Shown here piece by piece: positions 55,543-63,915 of a stretch of DNA of 64,000 bases. A model generated the notes under the pieces. It saw only the letters and a list, made by a program, of their open reading frames with translations. It did not search any database and was not told where the DNA came from. Source of the stretch: Ignisphaera aggregans DSM 17230 (GTDB taxonomy: Archaea; Thermoproteota; Thermoprotei_A; Sulfolobales; Ignisphaeraceae); the NCBI GenBank assembly GCA_000145985.1, contig CP002098.1:739853-803852 (forward strand), in the 5' to 3' direction. The first letter of the stretch is position 1. The number at the start of each line of letters is the position of its first letter. The translations under genes and the position numbers were made by a program.

Positions 55543-55808
55543 TATAACTAGGGAGTTTGATATCTGTGATAGACTGGAGCCTTGGGAAAGTTTCCAATAT
55601 CTAAAAAGTTTGATGGGGAGAATCCTCTTAGGCTAGTTCAATGCTTTTTGGTATAATTGATGAGTATAACGATATTGAATTAGATTTAATGTGCTGTAAA
55701 AGATGTATATAGGGGTAGTACTCCTGTAGGAACTAGAGTGAAATATTATACATTTTGTGGAGAGAATTGTAGTTGTTATCCAGCAAATGAAAAAGATACT
55801 AACACTAG

Positions 55809-55934
55809 CTATTGATAGTATCTAGATACTTCACATTCTGATTCCATACTTATTACTGCTATACAAAATTTCTTGGTATATCCATAATATTCGTCCATGA
55901 CTATGATGCTTGCAAATATCGATGAATCAACCAT
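55809..55934 (-). pseudogene. VapC-type PIN toxin truncated after 41 residues
   Basis: ATG 55934 opens VDSSIFASIIVMDEYYGYTK, the first strand and helix of a PIN domain with the first catalytic Asp, then stops at 55809-55811. About 90 residues, including the other acidic residues, are missing. It starts 13 bases after the antitoxin stop. Confidence 0.55.
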
Positions 55935-55946
55935 AAATCTCAATAG

Positions 55947-56105
55947 CTATCCCTCTTCTCTAAACTCTCTAATAGATTTCCATGCAGATTCTAGTGAGGG
56001 TGTAACACCACTTAGTATCTTCTCAATAGTTTCTATAACCATTCTAAGCTCCTCCATCTTCTTCAAATCACTCCTAATCCCAATACTGAGAATTTCTGTA
56101 CCCAT
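55947..56105 (-). CDS. Small antitoxin partner of the truncated PIN toxin
   Basis: ATG 56105 opens 52 codons: ILSIGIRSDLKKMEELRMVI, then SLESAWKSIREFREEG, to a stop at 55947-55949. The size, charge and position just before a PIN start fit a VapB-like antitoxin. It is too short for a sure family call. Confidence 0.5.
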   Translation of the reverse strand: MGTEILSIGIRSDLKKMEELRMVIETIEKILSGVTPSLESAWKSIREFREEG

Positions 56106-56312
56106 AACAACTCTGATATGTATAGTAACCTATTTATCTAGAGCCATACAAAATATACCAAATAGTTATTCATAAGTATAGAGCTAAGATCTGTAAAATA
56201 AATCTATTAATGTCTAGCAATACTTATGAATAATATATGTCTAAGGGTTATATACTTCCTATATTCTTCTTAGCCATGCTCGGGGTATTATTGCTATGTC
56301 ATTAAATAATAC

Positions 56313-56831
56313 TTATCTATGTAGTTTTTGTGAAGAAGATTTATATACATGTATAGCGTAGAGAATTATTCCAAGGATTAGCATTATTATCATTAAATCT
56401 GAGTAGAGTCCTACATAATTTTCTGATATAAGGAATGGATTTATTTTTAATGGATATAGCGGTTTAATGTCGTAGTATAGTGGTGCATCAAGTAATACAT
56501 GGAGAGCCCATCCAGATATTCCAGCTAGAATATATCTCCATAGCTCTCTCCTACTATCTACAAGATATAGCTGTTTAAAGAGATTCTCTAGGAATTTATC
56601 TGCATGAAACATTATGTAGCCTAGGATTGAACCTGCTATTACTGATGCTAGGAATGTATGGAGATATCCATGGAGAGGATAGCCTTTTATTCTTAGTAAT
56701 CCTGTTATTAAGAGAAATCCTTCTATATCAACAATAATGTTAGCTATTATAAATGTAGGCCAGTGGATCTTCTTTCTCAGAGCATATCCTAGAACTAGTG
56801 CAGGGCCTAGGTGGAGAGGTGTAAAAGGCAT
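56313..56831 (-). CDS. YdjM-like membrane metal-dependent hydrolase family protein
   Basis: A 172-residue protein with about four hydrophobic helices and the family start MPFTPLHLGPALVLGYALR. IIVDIEGFL follows, then PLHGYLHTFLASVIAGSIL with paired His. The His/Asp pattern (HLG, VDIE, LHGYLHT, HVLLD) lines up as in YdjM/LexA-regulated membrane hydrolases. The activity of archaeal members is unknown. Intact. Confidence 0.75.
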   Translation of the reverse strand: MPFTPLHLGPALVLGYALRKKIHWPTFIIANIIVDIEGFLLITGLLRIKGYPLHGYLHTFLASVIAGSILGYIMFHADKFLENLFKQLYLVDSRRELWRYILAGISGWALHVLLDAPLYYDIKPLYPLKINPFLISENYVGLYSDLMIIMLILGIILYAIHVYKSSSQKLHR

Positions 56832-56976
56832 AATATACCACTGATAGATATTCTGAATATCTGAATAGAAGATTTTAACTCTATCTTGTATAGCAAAAGT
56901 TTGGATGGGTATTCTAAGTATTCTACAAAGTCTTATATATAAGATTTTGAATACTTATTGCAGTTGGTGAAGATCT

Positions 56977-57297
56977 ATGCAATATGTTCGTCTTGGATGG
57001 TCTGGGCTAAAGGTGTCTAAAATATGTTTAGGGACAATGAGCTTTGGAGATCCTAGACTACAATCATTTGGTGGAGGTGGCTGGATTGTTGGGAGGGAAG
57101 AGGCTTTAAAGGTTTTGAAAAAGGCATGGGATTTAGGTATAAACTTCTTTGATACTGCAAATGTGTATTCTATGGGTAAGTCTGAGGAGATTTTAGGGGA
57201 ATTTCTCCAGGAGATTGATAGGGAGGAAGCTGTTGTTGCAACCAAGGTCTATTTCCCTATAGGGCCAGATCCTAATGATAGAGGGGTTCGGGTCTGA
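56977..57297 (+). pseudogene. Aldo/keto reductase, N-terminal third only
   Basis: ATG 56977 reads MQYVRLGWSGLKVSKICLGT, then the catalytic-region start DLGINFFDTANVYSMGKSEE (Asp and Tyr of the AKR tetrad) and AVVATKVYFPIGPDPNDRG. Sense ends at about residue 103 and a stop follows at 57295-57297. A normal AKR has about 320 residues, so the Lys, the His and the NADPH site are absent. The break coincides with the edge of the TnpB element. Confidence 0.8.
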
Positions 57298-58600
57298 ACG
57301 ATACTCATAATTATTCTCAAATACTCTTAATTACTTTCTTCATCCCTTCATGTTTTGTTCCCCTGCTCCGTCTGGTTTCACTCTTCATTGCAGGGGCTCT
57401 TGGGGGTGACCCAGGCACCCCTGCATACGCTTCTAATACTTTTATCCATATATTTATAGCGCCTATCTTATCTCTATCAGCTATGAACCCACATCTATGG
57501 CATACTCCGAGTCTTCCAATATATCTAATTTTTGATTTGCATCTTGGGCACTCTGAAGATGTTTTCCTCGGATCTACGAATATTATAGGGATGTTGTACT
57601 CTACAGCTTTGCTTATTACCGATTCCTGAAGCTTTCTATAGGCAAATAATGTGAGTTTCCAGACAATTTTGCTATTCTTGCCACTGAATGATCCCTTGAG
57701 CTTCTCAAGATCCTCTAAAGCAATTGCATAACCATGTCTCCTAGCCTTCAACACAATTTCTTTTGCAAACTTTCTACACCAATCTGTAACAATATTTCTA
57801 GATTTTCTATGAAGTTCCCTGATCCTGTTCAGAATCTTCTCGTTGTATCTCCACCTCTTAGGATATTTTCTCTGGATATCCTCAGCTCTAGCCTTCTTGC
57901 TAAGAGCATCTATAAATCTAGTCCTATACCCCCTAACCTTAGAACCATCATATGATACAACATGTCTTAGATTTACATCTAGAGCTACAACGCCTCTAGG
58001 AGTATATAGTTTATATCTTGTCTCAAACACTATGCTCACATAGAGCCTAGCATTGTAATACTTGACGTGTACTTCTTTCCACTTCAAGCCTTTGAATTTT
58101 TCAATATATTCATCTCTATGTCTAATTCTGAGGATATACCATTTATCTCTAAGGATTATTCTAACAGTTCTATTGCTTAGATCTATCCTTGCATCTTGGT
58201 AATCTAGTCTTGCTGAAAGTCTTCTAACAATAGGTTTCGAACCTCTATTATCTTTAGCGGATTCCACCAAGGCTATAGCTGTGCTATATATGTTTCTCGC
58301 TACATGTGCTCTAAAACCATAGCCTCTAAGCATATTGTAGAACATTTGATGTATTTGAGACTTCTCTGGAACTACATCAAGATCCCATAACACATCTATA
58401 ACCCTCTGAAGAACATATCTATATATCACTAAATCCCATAGCAAATCCTCTAGATCTCCCTCTATAACCTCTGCTACAGCTTTTAGAGTCCTATGGTATG
58501 CTCCCTCAGGCATCCACCGAATACTACGGTGGATAGACACCTTCATCGGGTATTCACTAGAAGATATTACTAGAGTACAGATTTATAAGCCTAACTACTC
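57286..58600. mobile_element. TnpB-only (IS605/IS1341-type) element, edges approximate
   Basis: The element carries one gene, TnpB, and no TnpA. The lower edge is set by the end of aldo/keto reductase homology (about 57283-57287). A small hairpin GTTC-GGGTCT-GAAC at 57286-57299 could be part of the right end and of the guide-RNA scaffold expected at the 3' side of TnpB. The upper edge is a guess between 58550 and 58620. The sequence between contains a near-palindrome CCACCGAATACTACGGTGG at 58514-58532 within the first codons of TnpB. Confidence 0.6.
57317..58546 (-). CDS. tnpB: TnpB, RNA-guided nuclease-type protein
   Basis: A 409-residue OrfB/TnpB protein starting at ATG 58546. The RuvC triad is present: Asp in VVALDVNLRHVVSYDG, Glu in YAIALEDLEKLKGS and Asp in ADRDKIGAINIW. 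The four-Cys zinc finger is CPRCKSKIRYIGRLGVCHRC. The N-terminal helical half is normal in size. TnpB proteins cut DNA guided by an RNA from the element's right end and help it persist. All catalytic residues are there, so it is probably active. No TnpA partner lies in the window, so mobility would need help in trans. Confidence 0.92.
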   Translation of the reverse strand: MKVSIHRSIRWMPEGAYHRTLKAVAEVIEGDLEDLLWDLVIYRYVLQRVIDVLWDLDVVPEKSQIHQMFYNMLRGYGFRAHVARNIYSTAIALVESAKDNRGSKPIVRRLSARLDYQDARIDLSNRTVRIILRDKWYILRIRHRDEYIEKFKGLKWKEVHVKYYNARLYVSIVFETRYKLYTPRGVVALDVNLRHVVSYDGSKVRGYRTRFIDALSKKARAEDIQRKYPKRWRYNEKILNRIRELHRKSRNIVTDWCRKFAKEIVLKARRHGYAIALEDLEKLKGSFSGKNSKIVWKLTLFAYRKLQESVISKAVEYNIPIIFVDPRKTSSECPRCKSKIRYIGRLGVCHRCGFIADRDKIGAINIWIKVLEAYAGVPGSPPRAPAMKSETRRSRGTKHEGMKKVIKSI

Positions 58601-58623
58601 CGACAATATATTGGGTAAAGCTA

Positions 58624-58767
58624 ATGACAACGATATATGTATTCAAGGCTAAGGTAGTTAAAACAAGTGGAAAATACCTTATATACCCACCAAAAGAATA
58701 TCAGGAAAAGCTTAAGAAGCTCCACGGAAAAGAAGTTAATGTTATAGTCATAGAGGAAAGTGATTAG
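58624..58767 (+). CDS. Small AbrB-like protein
   Basis: ATG 58624 opens 47 codons: TIYVFKAKVVKTSGKYLIY, then PPKEYQEKLKKLHGKEVNV, and a stop at 58765-58767. The strand-turn-strand pattern with GKYLIYPP resembles a swapped-hairpin AbrB or small antitoxin fold. It lies between the TnpB element and the flavodoxin remnant. Family not certain. Confidence 0.5.
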   Translation: MTTIYVFKAKVVKTSGKYLIYPPKEYQEKLKKLHGKEVNVIVIEESD

Positions 58768-58808
58768 AGGTGTTTAAAAATATTGAGAAGTAACGAACCT
58801 CAGGTTGA

Positions 58809-59120
58809 GACTATAGACCACCAATTAAAACAAGGGTTGAGAATATTGAAGAGTATGACATAGTATTCCTTGGATCACCAAACTGGTGGGGAACACTTGC
58901 TCCACCTGTTGTATCTTTTATAGAATTACACAATCTCTCAAACAAAACTATTGCACCATTCTTCACACATGGTGGAGGAGGAATACAGAGAATGCTAAGT
59001 GATCTAAGGAAACTCTGTCCAAATGCAAAAATTCTACAACCATTAGTAGTATACGAAGATGGTGGAGAAGATCTAGTAGAAAGAATTAGAAATTGGATAA
59101 AAAGTCTAAAAATCATTGAA
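58809..59120 (+). pseudogene. Flavodoxin, C-terminal part only
   Basis: A frame without a start codon reads EEYDIVFLGSPNWWGTLAPP, then SNKTIAPFFTHGGGGIQRM and CPNAKILQPLVVYEDGGED to a stop at 59118-59120. This is the second half of a flavodoxin_4-type protein, with the 'GSPNWWG' loop and the 'THGGGG' loop that bind FMN. The N-terminal phosphate-binding loop is missing. Together with the truncated aldo/keto reductase, the pair looks like the two ends of a deletion around the TnpB element. Confidence 0.7.
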
Positions 59121-59421
59121 ATCTAAAACAAATATCATCTGTTTTGTTTCAATAGTTAGGTACCTAGGTTTATGGATTATGGTATTAGGAATACATCTAT
59201 ATAGTATTTATGGATATAGAACTACCTAATACAGTCTATCCACATATCTTGTGAAACCAAGTAAAATAGATATGGTGTGGAGAGATAAGGGACTTATTTA
59301 TCTCTCTAAATTTAGATATTTTAATAAGACCCCATTTATTTCCATTGATATAGAGCTCAATAGAATTAGCATATATTTCTTAAGTAAGCTAGATATATTT
59401 TGTTTTTGATATATTATATTA

Positions 59422-59799
59422 GTGGTGAAGTGTTTGGGTCATGTATATGTGAAAGTAGGGATATGTACTGTTGATAAGTCTAGATGTATAGAGGTTGAAG
59501 GGCTTGTTGATACAGGTGCTACGCTTACCACTATCCCTAGGAGTTTAGCTGATGAGCTTGGTATAAAGGTTGTTAGGAGAGATACTGTTGAGACTGGTGC
59601 AGGGTTTATAGAGGTTGAGCGTGGAGTAGCTATAGTTTCTATTGCTGGGAGGGAGACAGTGACAGAGATATGGTTAAGCGATATTATTGGTAGAGTTCTT
59701 ATAGGTGTAACAACACTTGAGATGCTGGGTTTGAGAATAGATCCGAGAACAGGTAGATTAGAGCCATCGCCATTACTACTATATAGATTCTATGGCTAG
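59422..59799 (+). CDS. Retropepsin-like aspartic protease (clan AA), intact
   Basis: A 125-residue protein from GTG 59422 (or GTG 59425). The catalytic motif is GLVDTGATLTTIPRSLADEL (about residues 28-47), with a flap-like FIEVERGVAIVSIAGRE and the second hydrophobic motif VLIGVTTLEMLGLRIDP with the C-terminal GRLEPSPLLLYRF. It is closely similar in plan to the 4327 protein. It probably acts as a dimer; substrate unknown. The 59822 gene (unknown) follows by 22 bases. Confidence 0.8.
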   Translation: MVKCLGHVYVKVGICTVDKSRCIEVEGLVDTGATLTTIPRSLADELGIKVVRRDTVETGAGFIEVERGVAIVSIAGRETVTEIWLSDIIGRVLIGVTTLEMLGLRIDPRTGRLEPSPLLLYRFYG

Positions 59800-59821
59800 G
59801 TATATCTATGTTTAGCGGGGC

Positions 59822-60400
59822 ATGGCATTGGATACATATCTCATTATTCTTGTTGAGAGGGGTCAGAGGTTTAGAGAGCTTACAAAGTGGTGTTCTAGGT
59901 TTAAGATTAACTGTATCAATAGATTTGTAGCTACAACAGATGATAGAGGTATTGCAAATACATTGACATTTATTGGTGAGAGGCATAGAGCAAATGTTTT
60001 ATTTCTTGAGAAAAGCGATAGTGGTATAGGTCTAGTTGCTATGGAGTCTAGAGATCTAGGGAAAGTATTTGGAGATTTGCTAAATAGGGTTTTGAAATAC
60101 TATTCAATACTTATCCCACTACCGACATATGCTGGATACCCAATAACTCTATTTCCATCAGATAAACATCTGAATAGATTTATGGAGATAGAGATACCTG
60201 CTATTCGAAGCTATGCATCTATATACTTATCAGGTATCTATAGACCTGTTAGGATAAGGGATGTAAAAACTATGGAGAGTATAATCCGTATGTTTACCAG
60301 AAATAGACATATACAGCTACTTATGAGGAGGATGAGGATAGAGGAGAGCGATATCTATACACCTTTCTCCAATGTTCTTCAAAGCTATGGAGCTTCCTAG
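59822..60400 (+). CDS. Conserved-looking protein of unknown function
   Basis: A 192-residue soluble alpha/beta protein from ATG 59822. It starts LDTYLIILVERGQRFRELTK, has a CSRFKINC pair of cysteines, and later LKYYSILIPLPTYAGYPITL and a charged helix MRRMRIEESDIYTPF. It has no membrane segment and no motif that I recognise. It follows the retropepsin-like gene by 22 bases and could be its substrate or partner (inference only). Confidence 0.55.
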   Translation: MALDTYLIILVERGQRFRELTKWCSRFKINCINRFVATTDDRGIANTLTFIGERHRANVLFLEKSDSGIGLVAMESRDLGKVFGDLLNRVLKYYSILIPLPTYAGYPITLFPSDKHLNRFMEIEIPAIRSYASIYLSGIYRPVRIRDVKTMESIIRMFTRNRHIQLLMRRMRIEESDIYTPFSNVLQSYGAS

Positions 60401-60411
60401 AGATGATACAG

Positions 60412-60981
60412 CTATAACCCTAGCTCATTTGCTATCTCCTTCATAGCATTGAGTGAGAGCTCAAAGAATTCATCTAGCGATATACCCAGCTGTTCTATAC
60501 CTCTAATCCTATCTCTATTTACACCACGTGCAAAGTCCTTCGCTTTGAACTTCCTCTTCAGAGTATCTATACCTATCTCACCAATCTTCTTACTAGGCAT
60601 GACAAGAGCTGTAGCTACTATAAGCCCAGACATATGGTCAGCAGCTCTAAGCGCTATAGCTATACGCTGTGCCTCTGATATAGATGGTACAAAGCCATTG
60701 TTCTCATTATGCATAGCTATAGCCTCTATAGCAACCCTAGGAAGCTTCTCCCCAAGAATCTCAATAGCTTTTAACCCATGTATCTTTGGATCACGATTAA
60801 CATAGTCATAGTCTATATCATGTAGAAGCCCTATTAAGCCCCACAGCTCTACATCCTCATTAAGCCTCTTAGCAAGAGTTCTCATAATAGCTTCAACAGC
60901 TATACAATGCTTAACCATCTTCTCATCCCTTAAATAGTGCTTAAGTAGATCTAGAGCCTCTTCACGTGTTAACATAGCCAA
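60412..60981 (-). CDS. HD-domain phosphohydrolase
   Basis: A 189-residue HD protein. The metal ligands are His25 (MVKHCIAVE), His54-Asp55 (GLLHDIDYD), the His of KIHGLKA and AMHNEN, and Asp in ALRAADHM. This is the layout of the small archaeal and bacterial HD hydrolases (HDIG group), which act on nucleotides or related phosphates. The C-terminal half is helical. The start could be M1 or M3 (MLTREE, as in related proteins). Intact. Substrate unknown. Confidence 0.85.
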   Translation of the reverse strand: MAMLTREEALDLLKHYLRDEKMVKHCIAVEAIMRTLAKRLNEDVELWGLIGLLHDIDYDYVNRDPKIHGLKAIEILGEKLPRVAIEAIAMHNENNGFVPSISEAQRIAIALRAADHMSGLIVATALVMPSKKIGEIGIDTLKRKFKAKDFARGVNRDRIRGIEQLGISLDEFFELSLNAMKEIANELGL

Positions 60982-61187
60982 TACCTAGAACAGAATATTC
61001 TATTGGGCTCCAGATATAAATCTAGATAATTAGCTATATCTATCGAGATTCTCCATATCCATCCAAAACACCTCCTATCTACAGCCTCTATACCCAATCA
61101 AGAATAGAGTCTTCCAAGCCACAACAACCCTATATATAGCTAACTACCAAAACACATTGCTTGCTAGATAAAAAATAGGTTTAGGGA

Positions 61188-62417
61188 TTAGGAATCTATA
61201 TACACCCTAAAAACAAACTCTATCTCTCTCCGGCTATAGAGTCTTACTGCACTCACAAATGCATTGCCTGACTCTATCCTATATATCTCCTTTATTGGCG
61301 TATAGCTAATTCTCATCTTTATATAGATCCAACCCTTATTGAAGCCCCTAAGTTCTTCTATATTTGATAGATGTAGCGTTGTAATAATATCGCTTTCAGA
61401 GGGTTCGAATACAAAGGGTGTAGTGAAGAGGTCTATTACTTCTGTATCTACTGGTCTATTAGATATACATAACTGTAACTCTGGAACAAAATCTACTATT
61501 ATAGGCATTAGCATAACTTCTACTGCAGACTTATTTATTATTTTGTAATGTATTCCATCCTCTGTTACATTAATTATTGTATACCTTATAATATAGTTAG
61601 CTCCAACAACAAGAGGTACATCTCCTATATTCTTCATGATTATCGGTATTACAGGTTCATTAATTTTCATAGGTATGTGTATCTCTACAACACCATCACT
61701 AGCAATAGTTTCATTACCAGTCTCAGTCACAACAACATCTTTGGCTGGGGGCTCGGGGTACTCTGCTTCTTTCACATATCTACAGCTGTAGATAGTTGTT
61801 ATGGTTTGGGTTATGGCCTGGGGTATCTGTGTAACGGTTACAACCATGGTTGTCTGTGTAGTGGCTATCGGTATCTCTATATATATAGGTATCTTGCCAA
61901 GGATCCTACCCCTAGCTCTAATCATTGTGAGATCTCTTGCATCGAAAGATATGCTATCGCTAATACCTGGTGATATAGTCATAGTGGTGTTGTAGTATGT
62001 ACCTGGTTCTCTAATCATTGTGTTTATAGATGGATCTCTATATAGAAGCTCTATATCTATACCAGCTATAAGGGGTAGAAGAGGATTCTCAACAACAAGT
62101 GGCTCACTACCCATATACCCAATTGTTAATGTGCCTTTTCCCTCACCTGTAATATCTATCTCTATAAACCAGTCGCTGAAGACAAAACGATATGACATCG
62201 TCATAGTTTCTATCCCCTGCAATGGTATAGCTATCGTGGATATCGATGTTGTTAGTGTTGTTGGTGGTGGTGGCATTGATGTTACAAGCAGTGGTGCAAC
62301 TGTTGCTGTAGGTGTAACTGTTGTAAATACTGCTTGTGTTGGGGTTATCTCAGAGGTGGGGCTTGTTCTTATTGGTGTTGGTATCAGGGGTGTAGATGCT
62401 GTCGGCTGTATATACAT
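61188..62417 (-). CDS. Surface protein with Thr/Pro-rich start; membrane anchor lies in another frame
   Basis: From ATG 62417 the protein has a Thr/Pro-rich stretch (about 1-65), then all-beta domains (YRFVFSDWFIEIDITGEGKG, IPIATTQTTMVVTVTQI, and a C-terminal FVSAVRLYSRREIEFVFRVY). It looks secreted but has no signal or anchor in this frame. Just upstream, in a different frame from GTG 62472, is a perfect membrane helix, VLIVIAFVIGILTPNIIYYV, reaching 62410. A one-base shift between about 62400 and 62417 would join anchor and ectodomain into one protein. The gene is thus probably frameshifted at its 5' end. Confidence 0.6.
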   Translation of the reverse strand: MYIQPTASTPLIPTPIRTSPTSEITPTQAVFTTVTPTATVAPLLVTSMPPPPTTLTTSISTIAIPLQGIETMTMSYRFVFSDWFIEIDITGEGKGTLTIGYMGSEPLVVENPLLPLIAGIDIELLYRDPSINTMIREPGTYYNTTMTISPGISDSISFDARDLTMIRARGRILGKIPIYIEIPIATTQTTMVVTVTQIPQAITQTITTIYSCRYVKEAEYPEPPAKDVVVTETGNETIASDGVVEIHIPMKINEPVIPIIMKNIGDVPLVVGANYIIRYTIINVTEDGIHYKIINKSAVEVMLMPIIVDFVPELQLCISNRPVDTEVIDLFTTPFVFEPSESDIITTLHLSNIEELRGFNKGWIYIKMRISYTPIKEIYRIESGNAFVSAVRLYSRREIEFVFRVYIDS

Positions 62418-62639
62418 AATATATTATATTTGGTGTGAGTATCCCTATAACAAATGCGATGACTATTAACACTATAAATGTTTCCTCATGTTTTACCGCC
62501 TATGAGACAATATTCTCCTAGGATATCTAATAACGCTATACTTTATACAATGGATGTTCAAATAGCTGTACATAGACTGTACACAGATTTGGTTTATATA
62601 TAGACAGCTTTAGAGAATATACATGTACAAGTCTTCTAT

Positions 62640-63051
62640 ATGGGTGAACAGAGACTTACGGATACAGCTATGAGGATATATATCTATATGCTTGAGTCAA
62701 ACACACCTTTGAGTGCTAGGGAGATTGCAAGAAGTCTAAATATACCTGTAAGTACTGTGAGCTACTATCTAAAGAGGTTTAAGGATATGGGTATAGTTAG
62801 AGAGGCTGGTGGTGGATATATAGTTGTTAGAAAGATAGATAGAGGGATTTATCTACATAGGCAACAAACTAATTCCAAGACTACTCATATACACCTTCTT
62901 CTTCATAGGGCTACTCATAGGAGAGATAATGATATTTATAAAGACGTGGAGTATAGATACATGGACAATACTAGCACTATTATCAACAACAATATCCCTA
63001 GCAATCCTCCTATATGAAAGCATAAAAACATGGAGAAAAACCTTTGCTTAG
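62640..63051 (+). pseudogene. Membrane-bound winged-helix regulator with a frameshift at GGG
   Basis: From ATG 62640 the N-terminus is a clear winged helix (LSAREIARSLNIPVSTVSYY, LKRFKDMGIVREAGGGYIVV). After KIDR, the reading frame changes sense at GGG 62844-62846. Dropping one G continues as FIYIGNKLIPRLLIYTFFFI, GLLIGEIMIFIKTW, and a second helix LLSTTISLAILLYESI to TAG 63049-63051. The repaired protein has one DNA-binding domain and two membrane helices, a known type of archaeal membrane regulator. The unshifted frame gives only hydrophilic junk (HLLLHRATHRRDN). Confidence 0.7.
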
Positions 63052-63089
63052 CATAGCTATAAAAGATATTTATTTCTTTCTCCAAATAG

Positions 63090-63236
63090 ATATCTAGCAA
63101 ATCACTACTTGCAACTACAATATATTTTACTGATCCTCGTCCTGAAGATGTTTTAAGAGATATGACAGAACTTGTTGGTTCTAGAGAAGAAGCTGAGAAA
63201 AAGCTACTCTTGTATGATATACAGCGAATGAGCTGA
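63090..63236 (+). other. Start-less open stretch, possible gene remnant
   Basis: A frame without a start codon reads LATTIYFTDPRPEDVLRDMT, then ELVGSREEAEKKLLLYDI to a stop at 63234-63236. The composition is protein-like. It may be the C-terminal end of a lost gene. Family unknown. Confidence 0.25.
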
Positions 63237-63240
63237 ACTT

Positions 63241-63639
63241 CTAATGTTTTATCAACATTATTATGTTTACTATTCCTGCTACCATCCCTACCAGTGCCAG
63301 TATCCCTATAAGCCTTAAAATCATTCCAATGCCAAATGTTACGATGAAGAGAACGGATACTGCTATAAGCAGAACGCTATAGATAATCCTTAGGACAATG
63401 CTTCTTGTCTTCTCTATCAATGGATAAATACATAATGCTAGTGCAACCCCTACGGAGAATTTCATTAAATCCCCCTCAACCAAGCCTTCGATGGCCATAT
63501 CCGCAAACAGTAAAGTGAATAATATGGGAGCCAGTGGAATCACCAATTTTCCACGTCTCGTAACAATAATGGACATAGATATTCCAGCCACCGCACCTAT
63601 GGACAACCCGATTAGTGCCGCTAGCTGTTCTCCAACCAT
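63241..63639 (-). CDS. Small multi-pass membrane protein
   Basis: A 132-residue protein with four to five hydrophobic helices (LIGLSIGAVAGISMSIIV, PLAPILFTLLFADMAI, VALALCIYPLI, VLLIAVSVLFIVTFGIGMIL, LIGILALVGMVAGIVNIIM). I recognise no family. GC is slightly above that of its neighbours. It is convergent with the start-less remnant upstream. Confidence 0.6.
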   Translation of the reverse strand: MVGEQLAALIGLSIGAVAGISMSIIVTRRGKLVIPLAPILFTLLFADMAIEGLVEGDLMKFSVGVALALCIYPLIEKTRSIVLRIIYSVLLIAVSVLFIVTFGIGMILRLIGILALVGMVAGIVNIIMLIKH

Positions 63640-63852
63640 CTAGAGTACACCCCTCTATACTATAGCTGGGTTATCCTAGTTTAAAAACATTGTATATTGT
63701 CCCAAATAACTATTTGTTGTCAGCAACATGTGCTAGAATATCAATTTCTTTTTGAAGTGATTGAATCTATAGATAGAATTTTAGTACTTGGTATTGCTAA
63801 GCACTATTTTATGTTCTGTATATGGCTCTCTATATCATGGCTATTATATACG

Positions 63853-63863
63853 AAATATATTTA
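63853..63863 (+). promoter_or_regulatory. Putative TATA box for the last gene
   Basis: ATATATTTAAT lies about 53-63 bases before ATG 63916, in a gene-free AT-rich gap (63640-63915). Confidence 0.3.
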
Positions 63864-63915
63864 ATCTATTTAATAGCATTCTGAAGCTATTAGAAAGCTA
63901 TGTGTGGAATAGTTC

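Noticed and set aside
61548..62469. Long plus-strand frames rich in Val, Ile and Ser
   Set aside because: They are antisense to the Thr/Pro-rich surface protein, whose repeated ACN/GTN codons keep the opposite frames open.
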